From: CAZDSS01 sp964508185
GTDB lineage: Bacteria > Pseudomonadota > Alphaproteobacteria > Sphingomonadales > Govanellaceae
Direction: 5' to 3'
DNA: 28,691 nt
Assembly: GCA_964508185.1 (NCBI GenBank)
Contig: CAZDSS010000027.1
Location: 1-28,691, forward strand
A program made the translations under genes and the position numbers. Shown piece after piece: positions 7,872 to 15,649 of the stretch (positions are counted from its first letter, which is position 1; every line of letters begins with the position of its first letter). The notes under the pieces were generated by a model. It was not told where the DNA came from, searched no databases, and was given only the letters and a program-made list of their open reading frames with translations.

Positions 7872-10800
7872 TCACTCCCCGGCATCGATCCGCGGCGTCT
7901 TCACGGGTGCGGGTTCGGCCGCAGGAAGCCCCACATCGGGCGCGGCGTCAAGAGCCTTGAGGATCTCGGCGACGGCGCGCTCCAGCTGCGGGTCGCGCCC
8001 GGCGGCGACCACGGCGGGATCGTTGTCCACCACCATATCGGGAACGACGCCTTCCCCTTCAATGACCCAGCGCCCGCGCGCATCCGCATTGCCGAATTCG
8101 GGCACGTTGACGACGCCGCCGTCAAGGAGCGGCCCGCGATTGGTGATGCCGATCACGCCGCCCCAGGACCGCTTGCCGATGAGCGGCCCGATCCCGGATT
8201 CGCGGAACGCCCAGGGGAAAAGGTCGCCGTCGGACGCCGAGGTTTCATTGAGGATCGTCACCTTCGGCCCCACATGGACGACGGTCGGGTAGGTGAGGGG
8301 ATATTCCGCCGTCCGCGCATAGGTGAGGCCGATAAGCTTGCGTCCCAGCCGCTCGATCAGCATTTCCGACACATTGCCGCCGCCGTTGCCGCGGACGTCG
8401 ATGACGAGGCCGTCCTTCCGCGCCTGGCCGTAGAACCATTTGGCGAATTCATAGACGCCGTTCGCCCCCATGTCGGGCACATGGAGATAGCCGACGCGGC
8501 CGCCGCCGAGCTTTTCGACCCGCTCGCGATTGGCAAGCACCCAGGCGAGATAGTTGAGGTTCGAATTGCTCGACCGCGCGGTGACGATCACCCGCCGCGC
8601 GCCCTTGTATGCGGGCTTGTCATTGACGGTCAGCTCCACCGGCTTTTCCGCCATGCCGCGAAGAAGGGCGTAGGGATTGGTCGGCGCCTTGAGGTCACGG
8701 CCGTTGATGGCGATCAGGTAATCGCCCTCCCGCACGTTCACCCCCGGAAGGGTCAGGGGCGAGACATAGCGCGGCTCCTCGTTGTGGCCCGGCAGGATGC
8801 GGGCGATGCGGTAGCGGCCGCTGTCCTCGTCGAGGCTGAAGGTCGCGCCGAGAACGCCCGTCGCCGGGCGCGGCGGCAGCCCCTCGTCCCCGCCCGACAC
8901 ATAGGCGTGGGACACGTTGAGCTCGGCGATCATCTCGCCCATGAGGTAGTTGAGGTCCGACCGGTGGCCCACATGGGGAAGGAGCGCGGCATACTTGTCG
9001 CGCAGCGCTTCCCAGTCATAGCCATGCATGTTGTCCACATAGAAATGGTCGCGGAAGCGCCGCCAGGTCTCGTGGAAGATGGCGCGCCATTCCTCCCGCG
9101 GCACGCGCTGCGCCTTGAGATTGGCGAGCGACACCGCCTTGCTCTTGTTCTCCGCCCCGAGCTTGTAGATGCGGAAGCTGCGGTCGTGCTGCACGGCCAC
9201 CGACTTGCCGTCGGCGGCGACGGCGACGCCGGTCACGTTGTCGGCGATCTTCTTGCTCTTCCGCTCCTTCATGTCGTAGCTCATGAGCTGCGGCTTGAAG
9301 GCGCCGTCGCGGCCGTAATAGAAGGCGTCCGTCCGCACATAGAGGAGTTCCTTCGCGGTCGCCGCGAGGTAGCGGTAATTGTCCACGGGCACGGGCACGC
9401 GGAAGCTGCGGTCGCCCAGGCCTTCGAAATCGATCCGGACCTCGACCTTCCTTTTCTTCTCGCGGTCGTTGCCCTTGTCGTCCGCCTTGTCGCTGTCCTT
9501 GTCGCCGTTCTCGTCCTTGCCGTTCACCTCGTTGTTGCGCGGCGGGAACTGGTGCAGCGTGTCGCGCCGCAGCGTCAGGCCGAAGATCCCGGTCTGGCGG
9601 TTGTTCATGTAGTTCCATTCGAAGAGATCGACCTGCGGCGCGAATTCCCGGTCGGAAAGGTAGTAGAGATATTTGCCGTCCGCGCTCCACACCGGGTTCC
9701 ATTCGTTGAAGAGGTCGCTGGTGACGCGGTGGAGCTTGCCCGCCTCATCGTCCCACACATGGAGGGAATTGAAGCCGTTGGGATCGCCGAGGCTCATGGC
9801 GAGATAGCGGCCGTCGGGCGACCAGGCATAGTCGGCGCGCTTGAAGGCGGCGCGGTCTTTCGCCACCTCCCGCGCCTTGCCGCCCTTGCGGGAGATGACG
9901 AGGATGCGCCCGTCCTTGTCGCTGTAGGCGATCTTTTCGGAGTCCGGCGACCAGACGGGGCGCAGATAGCGGGTGATGTGGCCCTGTGTGAGCTGCACCG
10001 CCTCGCCCCCCGCCTGCGGCACGATGTAAAGCTCTTCCTCGCCTGATGCGTCCGACACATAGGCGATCCATTTGCCGTCCGGGGACCAGGCCGCCTCGCG
10101 CTCGTGGGCGCCGGGGGTCTGGCTCAGATTTCGGGTGATCCCGTGCTCTGCGGGGACCGTGAACAGTTCGCCGCGGGCGACGATCGCAAGCCGCTCCCCG
10201 TCCGGGCTGATGTCGAAGGATTCGAGCGACCGGCTCGCATCCACCATCGACGGCCGCCAGCTGGTGCCGTCGTCGGGCACCACGATGGGAATCTCGCGGT
10301 CCTCGCCCGTTCTGACGTCCAGGACGCGCAGCACGCCGTCCAGCTCGTAGACGATGCGGCCCGCACCGTCGTCGCTCGCCCAGCGCACGTCGGCGCCGCG
10401 ATGGCGGGTGAGGGCGCGGGCCTCGCCGCCCGACGGATCCATTTCATAGATGTTCAGATAGTCCGACCGGTCGGACACGAAATAGATCCTGTCGCCGATC
10501 CACATGGGGTCGCGTTCGGTGCGCGGATGGTCGGTCACCTGCCGCGCCGTGCCTGCCTTGATGTCGAAGATATAAAGGTTCTGGGCCCAGCCGCCCTCAT
10601 ATCGCTTCCAGGTGCGGAAGTCGCGCATGAGTGGGGAATAGAGGATCTCGGTCCCGTTGGGCGCGAAGGCGCCGGCACCCGCCATGGGCATGGGCAGCGG
10701 CTCCGCCAACCCGCCCGTCAGGGGCACCGTGTAAAGCCGCGTGTTGCCGACGGCGAAGGAATCTCTCAGCGACCGGAACAGCACCTTCGTGCCGTCGGGC

Positions 10801-11189
10801 GTCCAGCCATAGACCTGGTTGTCGTAGCCCCAGCGGGCGGGCAGGGGGCCTTCGGAGGGATGGAAGGTGAGCTGCCGCGCCTCCCCGCCGGACGCCGGGA
10901 TGACATAGACCTGCTCGTCCCCGTCATACTGCCCCGTGAAGGCGATCCATTGTCCGTCGGGGGAGAACTTGGCGAAAAGCTCCAGCCCCGGATGGGACGT
11001 GAGGCGCACCGCCGTGCCGCCGGTCACCGGCGCCTTCCACAGGTCGCCCGCATAGGTGAAGACCACCTCGTCGCCGTGAATGTCCGGGAAGCGCAGAAGA
11101 CGCGTGGGTTCCTGCGCCGCGGCGGTGGTGCCGGCGACGAACATGAGGGCGGCCGCAACCAGGCGGCCCCAGCCTTTCCGGAAATCCAT
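7872..11189 (-). CDS. Tricorn-like S41 family protease, secreted
   Basis: This 1105-residue protein matches tricorn core protease in size and domain order: an N-terminal region of two beta-propellers, a PDZ domain (~residues 780-870) and a C-terminal S41 serine-protease domain. Catalytic residues visible by comparison with tricorn are S760-H761 in ELNVSHAYVSGG and the nucleophile S986 followed by D987 in NETSASDGDLFPW. Repeated propeller blades show W(S/T)PDG-type motifs such as AAWSPDGKWIAYVSD and VWSPDSEKIAYSD. The first 25 residues, ending in AAAQE, form a signal peptide, so unlike archaeal tricorn the enzyme should be periplasmic. A highly charged Asp/Lys/Asn insert lies near residues 550-585. 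It likely trims peptides in the envelope. It is first in a probable operon with gloB; a GGGG-containing site lies about 10 nt before the ATG. Confidence 0.93.
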   Translation of the reverse strand: MDFRKGWGRLVAAALMFVAGTTAAAQEPTRLLRFPDIHGDEVVFTYAGDLWKAPVTGGTAVRLTSHPGLELFAKFSPDGQWIAFTGQYDGDEQVYVIPASGGEARQLTFHPSEGPLPARWGYDNQVYGWTPDGTKVLFRSLRDSFAVGNTRLYTVPLTGGLAEPLPMPMAGAGAFAPNGTEILYSPLMRDFRTWKRYEGGWAQNLYIFDIKAGTARQVTDHPRTERDPMWIGDRIYFVSDRSDYLNIYEMDPSGGEARALTRHRGADVRWASDDGAGRIVYELDGVLRVLDVRTGEDREIPIVVPDDGTSWRPSMVDASRSLESFDISPDGERLAIVARGELFTVPAEHGITRNLSQTPGAHEREAAWSPDGKWIAYVSDASGEEELYIVPQAGGEAVQLTQGHITRYLRPVWSPDSEKIAYSDKDGRILVISRKGGKAREVAKDRAAFKRADYAWSPDGRYLAMSLGDPNGFNSLHVWDDEAGKLHRVTSDLFNEWNPVWSADGKYLYYLSDREFAPQVDLFEWNYMNNRQTGIFGLTLRRDTLHQFPPRNNEVNGKDENGDKDSDKADDKGNDREKKRKVEVRIDFEGLGDRSFRVPVPVDNYRYLAATAKELLYVRTDAFYYGRDGAFKPQLMSYDMKERKSKKIADNVTGVAVAADGKSVAVQHDRSFRIYKLGAENKSKAVSLANLKAQRVPREEWRAIFHETWRRFRDHFYVDNMHGYDWEALRDKYAALLPHVGHRSDLNYLMGEMIAELNVSHAYVSGGDEGLPPRPATGVLGATFSLDEDSGRYRIARILPGHNEEPRYVSPLTLPGVNVREGDYLIAINGRDLKAPTNPYALLRGMAEKPVELTVNDKPAYKGARRVIVTARSSNSNLNYLAWVLANRERVEKLGGGRVGYLHVPDMGANGVYEFAKWFYGQARKDGLVIDVRGNGGGNVSEMLIERLGRKLIGLTYARTAEYPLTYPTVVHVGPKVTILNETSASDGDLFPWAFRESGIGPLIGKRSWGGVIGITNRGPLLDGGVVNVPEFGNADARGRWVIEGEGVVPDMVVDNDPAVVAAGRDPQLERAVAEILKALDAAPDVGLPAAEPAPVKTPRIDAGE

Positions 11190-11251
11190 GGGTCACATCC
11201 CCTTTTTCACTTCGCACACCCGAGGGAGGCTAGGGATGCCATTACCCGAGG

Positions 11252-11896
11252 TCAAGCGGCGGCCATGCGATAGAAGCCCGCGGCGAGGAACGGCACCAGA
11301 TGGTCGAGAAGGGCGTCGAAATCGTCGGCGCGGCTCTTGCCGTCGGACAGGCGGTCGATGCCGCCCGTCTCCGCATAGACATGGGTGAGCGCGCCGAGCA
11401 CCAGATGGAACGAGCGGTAGAGGCTTTCCTCGGGGCAGGCGGGCAGGGTCTGCTGCAGGAGGGCGAAGCAGCGCCGCATCACGGGATCGAAATGCGCATG
11501 CATGGGCGCCATGAAGTCCTGCTGCTGGGAATTGGTGAGGTCGGACAGGAGATGAATGTAGTTGCGCCAGCCTGCCCCGCCCCGCGCCAGGCGCTCGATC
11601 ACCGGCGCGGCGAGGGCGCGGATCACGGCCTCGACCGAAGGCGGCCGGGGGGATGCGGCGGCAATGGCCGCATCGATCGCCCGCTCGATCGCCCCCGCAT
11701 GCTCCGCCGCGCGGCGATTGAGGACCTCGTGAAAGAGCGCCTGCTTGGGCCCGAAATAGTAGTTCACGAGCGCGAGATCCACGCCCGCAAGGCGCGTGAT
11801 CTCGCGCAAGGTCACCCCATGATAGCCGCGCAGGGCGAACAATTCCTCCGCCGCGTTGAGGATCCTGTCGCGCGCCGTCAACTGTTCCGCGGTCAT
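11252..11896 (-). CDS. TetR/AcrR family transcriptional regulator
   Basis: This 214-residue regulator has an N-terminal TetR helix-turn-helix at about residues 8-55, seen as RILNAAEELFALRGYHGVTL followed by REITRLAGVDLALVNYYFG. Its C-terminal helical ligand-binding domain lacks a recognisable ligand signature. Three in-frame ATGs exist. The one at 11896 is preferred because GGGAGGG ends 6 nt upstream of it; the ATG at 11902 directly abuts that site and the one at 11935 has none. The gene is divergent from the SnoaL/Rieske/VOC set. By the usual arrangement it probably represses that set and itself, responding to an aromatic compound or its CoA ester. A half-symmetric CAAAAC-N5-GTTTTG site lies in the intergenic region. 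The role is inferred from position only. Confidence 0.9.
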   Translation of the reverse strand: MTAEQLTARDRILNAAEELFALRGYHGVTLREITRLAGVDLALVNYYFGPKQALFHEVLNRRAAEHAGAIERAIDAAIAAASPRPPSVEAVIRALAAPVIERLARGGAGWRNYIHLLSDLTNSQQQDFMAPMHAHFDPVMRRCFALLQQTLPACPEESLYRSFHLVLGALTHVYAETGGIDRLSDGKSRADDFDALLDHLVPFLAAGFYRMAAA

Positions 11897-12029
11897 CGGC
11901 ATCCCTCCCGTAATGGCCAGGGCATTATTAGACATCTGTTGAAAAATCGCCAGTGGGAAGTGATGGATATCCGGTCGGAGGCGGCATTTTCGGCCCTGGA
12001 ACGGGGATGGGGTCGCCCTGAAGAACTAT

Positions 12030-12046
12030 CAAAACCGCTCGTTTTG
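12030..12046. promoter_or_regulatory. Candidate TetR operator (CAAAAC-N5-GTTTTG)
   Basis: CAAAAC at 12030-12035 and GTTTTG at 12041-12046 form a 6-bp inverted repeat with the spacer CGCTC. It lies between the divergent TetR gene and the SnoaL-Rieske-VOC genes, 88 nt before the first ATG. Its size and AT-rich arms flanking a GC core resemble many TetR-family operators. A promoter is not clear enough to call. Confidence 0.4.
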
Positions 12047-12133
12047 TACGCCTGTTGAAGGCGGTAGCATCAAACTTACCGCGAGCGTTGCCGATAGCGC
12101 CCGGGGAGTGCCAAGGCATACGGAGGACGTGCA

Positions 12134-13216
12134 ATGGTTCTCGAGCAAAAAGCGGCGATGGTGGCCGATCGCCAGGCGATCGCCCAGGTGCTCGCCATCC
12201 ATAGTCGCGGCATCGACCGCTGCGACGCCGAATTACTGAAGACCGCCTATCACGAGGATGCGACCGTCGCCTACGGCATGTTCGAAGGCCGCGCCCACGA
12301 CTTTGCCGACATGGTGACCAGCTCCACCCGCAATCTGCCGACGACGCTGCACCGGCCGTCCAATGTCTGGATCATCCTCGACGGAGACAGGGCGCGGTCC
12401 GAAAGCTACGTGATCGCCTACATGGAGCTGCCGGGCGCCGAGGGTTCGACCCAGCATCTGATCGGCGGCCGCTATCTCGACCGGTTCGAGAAGCGGGACG
12501 GCGTCTGGAAGCTGTCCCACCGCACCTATGTGCTCGACTGGAACATCAACCAGCCGGGCACCGCCGTCTGGGACGGCTTCTACGGCGCCATGCAGCGCGG
12601 CAGCAACAAGGGCGACGATTTCTCCGCCGCCTTCATCGCCCAATGGAATTCTGACGGAAACTCGCCCGCAAGGAACGGAACCATGACCACCGCCAATGCA
12701 GAGCAGTTGATCGACGACATCCTGGCGCGTCAGGCGCTCCATGATCTGTGCATGGCCTATGCCCGCGGCGTCGATCGCGGCGACGGCGCCCTGCTGCACG
12801 GCGTCTTTCATGACGACGCCACCGTCTCCGTCGGCGTGTTCGAGGGCAGCGCCCACGAATTCGCCGAGATGATGGTGGCGCCGGCGCCCGAGCGCGTGCG
12901 CACGTTCCATTCCATCGCCAATGAATGGTTCGACGTGAAGGGCGACAAGGCGGTCGGCGAAAGCTACGTGATCGCCGTCAGCACCTGGCGCGTGGACGGC
13001 AAGGAGACCGACGGCATCGTCGGCGGCCGTTATCTCGACCGCTTCGAGCGGCGCGACGGCGTCTGGAAACTGTCCCATCGCACCTTCGTTCTGGACTGGA
13101 ACATCAACCAGCCGACGACGGCGATCTGGGACAACGAACTCTATGGCCAGCTCAAGACCCGCGGCGGTCGCGCGCCCGATGACCCGGTCTATGGCTTCTG
13201 GCCCAGCAAATCCTGA
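12134..13216 (+). CDS. Tandem SnoaL/NTF2-like protein (two fused copies)
   Basis: This 360-residue protein contains two homologous SnoaL-like (NTF2-fold) domains, at about residues 8-175 and 190-350. Both carry the sequence blocks DLxxAYxRGVDRxD-like, GRYLDRFE(K/R)RDGVWKLSH and VLDWNINQP. The copies are so alike in these blocks that duplication is certain. NTF2-fold proteins act as small hydrolases, isomerases, dehydratases or as beta subunits of ring-hydroxylating dioxygenases; the reaction here is unknown. GGAGG lies 8 nt before the ATG. The linker hides an apparent second gene start: ATG at 12683 (residue 184) preceded by AAGGAACGGA. A TGA at 12652-12654 lies in the neighbouring frame where a stop for the first copy would be expected. 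The gene stands 11 nt before the Rieske gene, in an operon controlled from the TetR intergenic region. It could be two genes joined by a one-base loss or sequencing error. Confidence 0.88.
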   Translation: MVLEQKAAMVADRQAIAQVLAIHSRGIDRCDAELLKTAYHEDATVAYGMFEGRAHDFADMVTSSTRNLPTTLHRPSNVWIILDGDRARSESYVIAYMELPGAEGSTQHLIGGRYLDRFEKRDGVWKLSHRTYVLDWNINQPGTAVWDGFYGAMQRGSNKGDDFSAAFIAQWNSDGNSPARNGTMTTANAEQLIDDILARQALHDLCMAYARGVDRGDGALLHGVFHDDATVSVGVFEGSAHEFAEMMVAPAPERVRTFHSIANEWFDVKGDKAVGESYVIAVSTWRVDGKETDGIVGGRYLDRFERRDGVWKLSHRTFVLDWNINQPTTAIWDNELYGQLKTRGGRAPDDPVYGFWPSKS

Positions 13217-13227
13217 AGGAGCGGGAG

Positions 13228-14622
13228 ATGAACAAGCACGTCAACATTCCCTGGGGGCCGTCCACCAGCCCCGAGCCGAGCGCGCAGGAGATCCTGCGCC
13301 GCCTCAACGAGCAGGTGCCGCCGCCCCTCAATTCCGAACATGCCGAATTCCTCGGCACCGAGGACATCGCATACGAACGCTATACCTCGCCCGAATTCTT
13401 CCAGCGCGAAATGGACCATATCTGGACCAGGGTCTGGCAATGGGCCTGCCGGCTGGAGCACATTCCAGAGGTCGGCGACTATGTGGTCTATGACATCGGC
13501 AAATATTCCATCATCGTGGTGCGCACGAGCCCCACGGAGATCCGCGCCTTCCACAATTCCTGCCTGCATCGCGGCACCAAACTGTGCGCATCCCACAGCC
13601 AGGGATCGAAGCCCGACTTCCGCTGCCCGTTCCATGGCTGGACCTGGAATCTCGACGGCTCGCTGAAGGACATCCCGAGCAAATGGGACTTCGCCCATGT
13701 GGACGAGGCAAGGTTCCGTCTGCCCGAAGTGAAGGTCGATACCTGGGGCGGCTTCGTCTTCATCAACATGGACGAGAACGCCCGGCCCCTGCACGAATAT
13801 CTCGGCGTCATTCCCGAGCACTTCAGGAACTGGGACATGGAGAACCGCTACATCACCCTCCATATCCAGAAGGAGCTCCCCTGCAACTGGAAGGCCGCGG
13901 CCGAGGCCTTCATGGAGAACTACCATACGCGGGAGACCCATCCGCAGCTTCTTGCGAGCACGTCGGAACCCAGCACCCAGTACGACATCTACGGCGATCA
14001 TGTGTCGCGCTTCTACGCGCTCATGGGGATCCAGAGCCCCCATCTCGAACGCAAGCTGACGGAGCAGGAACTCCTCGACCAGTTCCTCATCAGCGACAGC
14101 TCGGTCAAGGAGCAGCACCGGCCGAAGGTGCCCGAAGGCGGCACCGCCCGCGCCACCATGGCGAAGATCCTGCGCGAGCAGTTCGCGGCGGGGGACGTGG
14201 AGACGTCGCACCTCTCGGACAGCGAGATCGTGGACACCATCGAATACACGATCTTCCCCAACATGTTCGTCTTCCCCGGCCTGTCGCTGCCGATGGTCTA
14301 TCGCTTCCGGCCGCTCGGGAACGATCCCGAAAAGTCGCTGTTCGATCTTCTCTATCTCCGTCCCGTGCCGCGCTCGGGCGAACGGCCGGAGCCGCCGGAG
14401 CCCGTGCGCATCGGCATCCATGACAGCTACACCTCCGTCCCCGGCATGGACCGCAACATGGGCATCGTCTATGATCAGGACACGGGCAATCTCGCCCATC
14501 AGCAGGAAGGCTTCCATGCCAGCAAGAAGCCGGGCGAGACCCTGGGCAATTACCAGGAGATCCGCATCCGCCATTTCCACCGCACCATCGACAAATATCT
14601 CAATGGGGAACCCGTGAAATGA
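13228..14622 (+). CDS. Aromatic ring-hydroxylating dioxygenase, alpha subunit (Rieske)
   Basis: This 464-residue Rieske non-heme iron oxygenase inserts oxygen into an aromatic or related substrate using electrons delivered to its [2Fe-2S] cluster. The Rieske ligands are C112 and H114 in SCLHRGTKLC and C133 and H136 in CPFHGWTWNLDG. The mononuclear iron histidines are H233 and H238 in ENYHTRETHP, with E230 in the place of the bridging Asp of naphthalene dioxygenase. AAGGAG precedes the ATG closely. The stop overlaps the next start as ATGA, so translation of the VOC-SnoaL gene is probably coupled. No ferredoxin, reductase or classical beta-subunit gene is adjacent, so electron transfer must come from elsewhere. 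The flanking genes encode NTF2-fold domains, the same fold as true beta subunits. The substrate is unknown. Confidence 0.95.
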   Translation: MNKHVNIPWGPSTSPEPSAQEILRRLNEQVPPPLNSEHAEFLGTEDIAYERYTSPEFFQREMDHIWTRVWQWACRLEHIPEVGDYVVYDIGKYSIIVVRTSPTEIRAFHNSCLHRGTKLCASHSQGSKPDFRCPFHGWTWNLDGSLKDIPSKWDFAHVDEARFRLPEVKVDTWGGFVFINMDENARPLHEYLGVIPEHFRNWDMENRYITLHIQKELPCNWKAAAEAFMENYHTRETHPQLLASTSEPSTQYDIYGDHVSRFYALMGIQSPHLERKLTEQELLDQFLISDSSVKEQHRPKVPEGGTARATMAKILREQFAAGDVETSHLSDSEIVDTIEYTIFPNMFVFPGLSLPMVYRFRPLGNDPEKSLFDLLYLRPVPRSGERPEPPEPVRIGIHDSYTSVPGMDRNMGIVYDQDTGNLAHQQEGFHASKKPGETLGNYQEIRIRHFHRTIDKYLNGEPVK

Positions 14623-15641
14623 TCCGCGGCGTGCATCACGTGGCCTTGTCCACGGCCAATCTCGACCGGCTGGTGGCGTTCTATCGCGACGTCCTGGGGT
14701 TCGAGCTGGCGACCGAGGAAATAAGCTGGCCCACGGGCTCGACCATGATCGACGAGATCGTGGGCCTGAAGGATTCCGCCGCCCGCCAGGTCATGCTGCG
14801 CGCCGGCAACGCCTATATCGAGATCTTCGAATATTCATCGCCCGCAGCGCGCGATGCGGAGCCGTTGCGCGCCTGCGATCGCGGCTACACCCATATCTGC
14901 TTCGACGTCACCAATATCGACGAGGTGTTCGAGCGCATGAAGAAGGCGGGCGTGACCTTCCACTGCCCGCCGCCCGAATTTGACGGCCTGCGCGCCACCT
15001 ACGGCCGCGATCCGGACGGCAACATCATCGAGATCCAGGAAGTGCTGGACGAGAATTGCGGCTTCCATCCGCGTCATCTGCGGAGCCTCCAGCGCGACGA
15101 CCTTCGCGGCGCCCTGCGGCAATTGCAGGACCGGCAGGAGATCACGGATCTCATCCACCGCTATTGCCGCGCCCTCGACCGCTGTGACGAGGAATTGCTG
15201 CGCTCCGTCTTCCATCCCGACTCCACCCACGAGCACGGCCCCTACAAGGGAACCTCCGCCGAGTTCTGCGGCTTCGCCATGGACCTGTTGCGCAGCATCG
15301 GGCCGACCCAGCATCATCTCGGGAATGTGCTGATCGACCTACAGGGCGATGTGGCCTATGCCGAAAGCTATTTCGTCGCCTATCACCGCATCCCGGCGAA
15401 CATGCCGAGCGCACAGGGCATCATGGCCGATCACACGCCGGGGGTTGAGGAGGATCTCTTCATCGGCGGGCGCTATGTGGACCGGTTCGAGCGCCGGGGC
15501 GGGCAGTGGAAGATCGCCCATCGCACCGGCATCCATGACTGGCAGCGCTGGGAGACGGCGGATGAGCGCGGCTTCCGCTCGCCCGCATCGGGCCTCATCG
15601 GCCGCCGTGACAGGAGCGATCCGGTCTATCTCCGCCCGTGA
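14619..15641 (+). CDS. VOC (glyoxalase-fold) - SnoaL-like fusion protein
   Basis: This 340-residue protein joins two families. Residues 1-~145 are a vicinal-oxygen-chelate module of two beta-alpha-beta-beta-beta repeats, with candidate metal ligands H7 (GVHHVALST), the Glu of AYIEIFEY, His92 (YTHICFDV) and the Glu of NIIEIQE. VOC enzymes include extradiol dioxygenases, epimerases and glyoxalases. Residues ~165-340 are a third SnoaL/NTF2-like domain, sharing GGRYVDRFERRGGQWKIAHR with the two copies upstream. The start overlaps the Rieske stop by 4 nt (ATGA), which points to translational coupling and a shared pathway. The stop is 8 nt from that of the convergent AsmA-like gene. The fusion suggests that two successive or cooperating steps act on the oxygenase product. 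The reaction is not assignable. Confidence 0.9.
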   Translation: MIRGVHHVALSTANLDRLVAFYRDVLGFELATEEISWPTGSTMIDEIVGLKDSAARQVMLRAGNAYIEIFEYSSPAARDAEPLRACDRGYTHICFDVTNIDEVFERMKKAGVTFHCPPPEFDGLRATYGRDPDGNIIEIQEVLDENCGFHPRHLRSLQRDDLRGALRQLQDRQEITDLIHRYCRALDRCDEELLRSVFHPDSTHEHGPYKGTSAEFCGFAMDLLRSIGPTQHHLGNVLIDLQGDVAYAESYFVAYHRIPANMPSAQGIMADHTPGVEEDLFIGGRYVDRFERRGGQWKIAHRTGIHDWQRWETADERGFRSPASGLIGRRDRSDPVYLRP

Positions 15642-15649
15642 CGCAGGGC

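Noticed and set aside
7809..10046. Long plus-strand open frame (745 codons) opposite the tricorn-like protease gene
   Set aside because: The translation is low-complexity and rich in Ala, Val, His, Asp and Arg. It is an antisense shadow of a well-supported protease gene.
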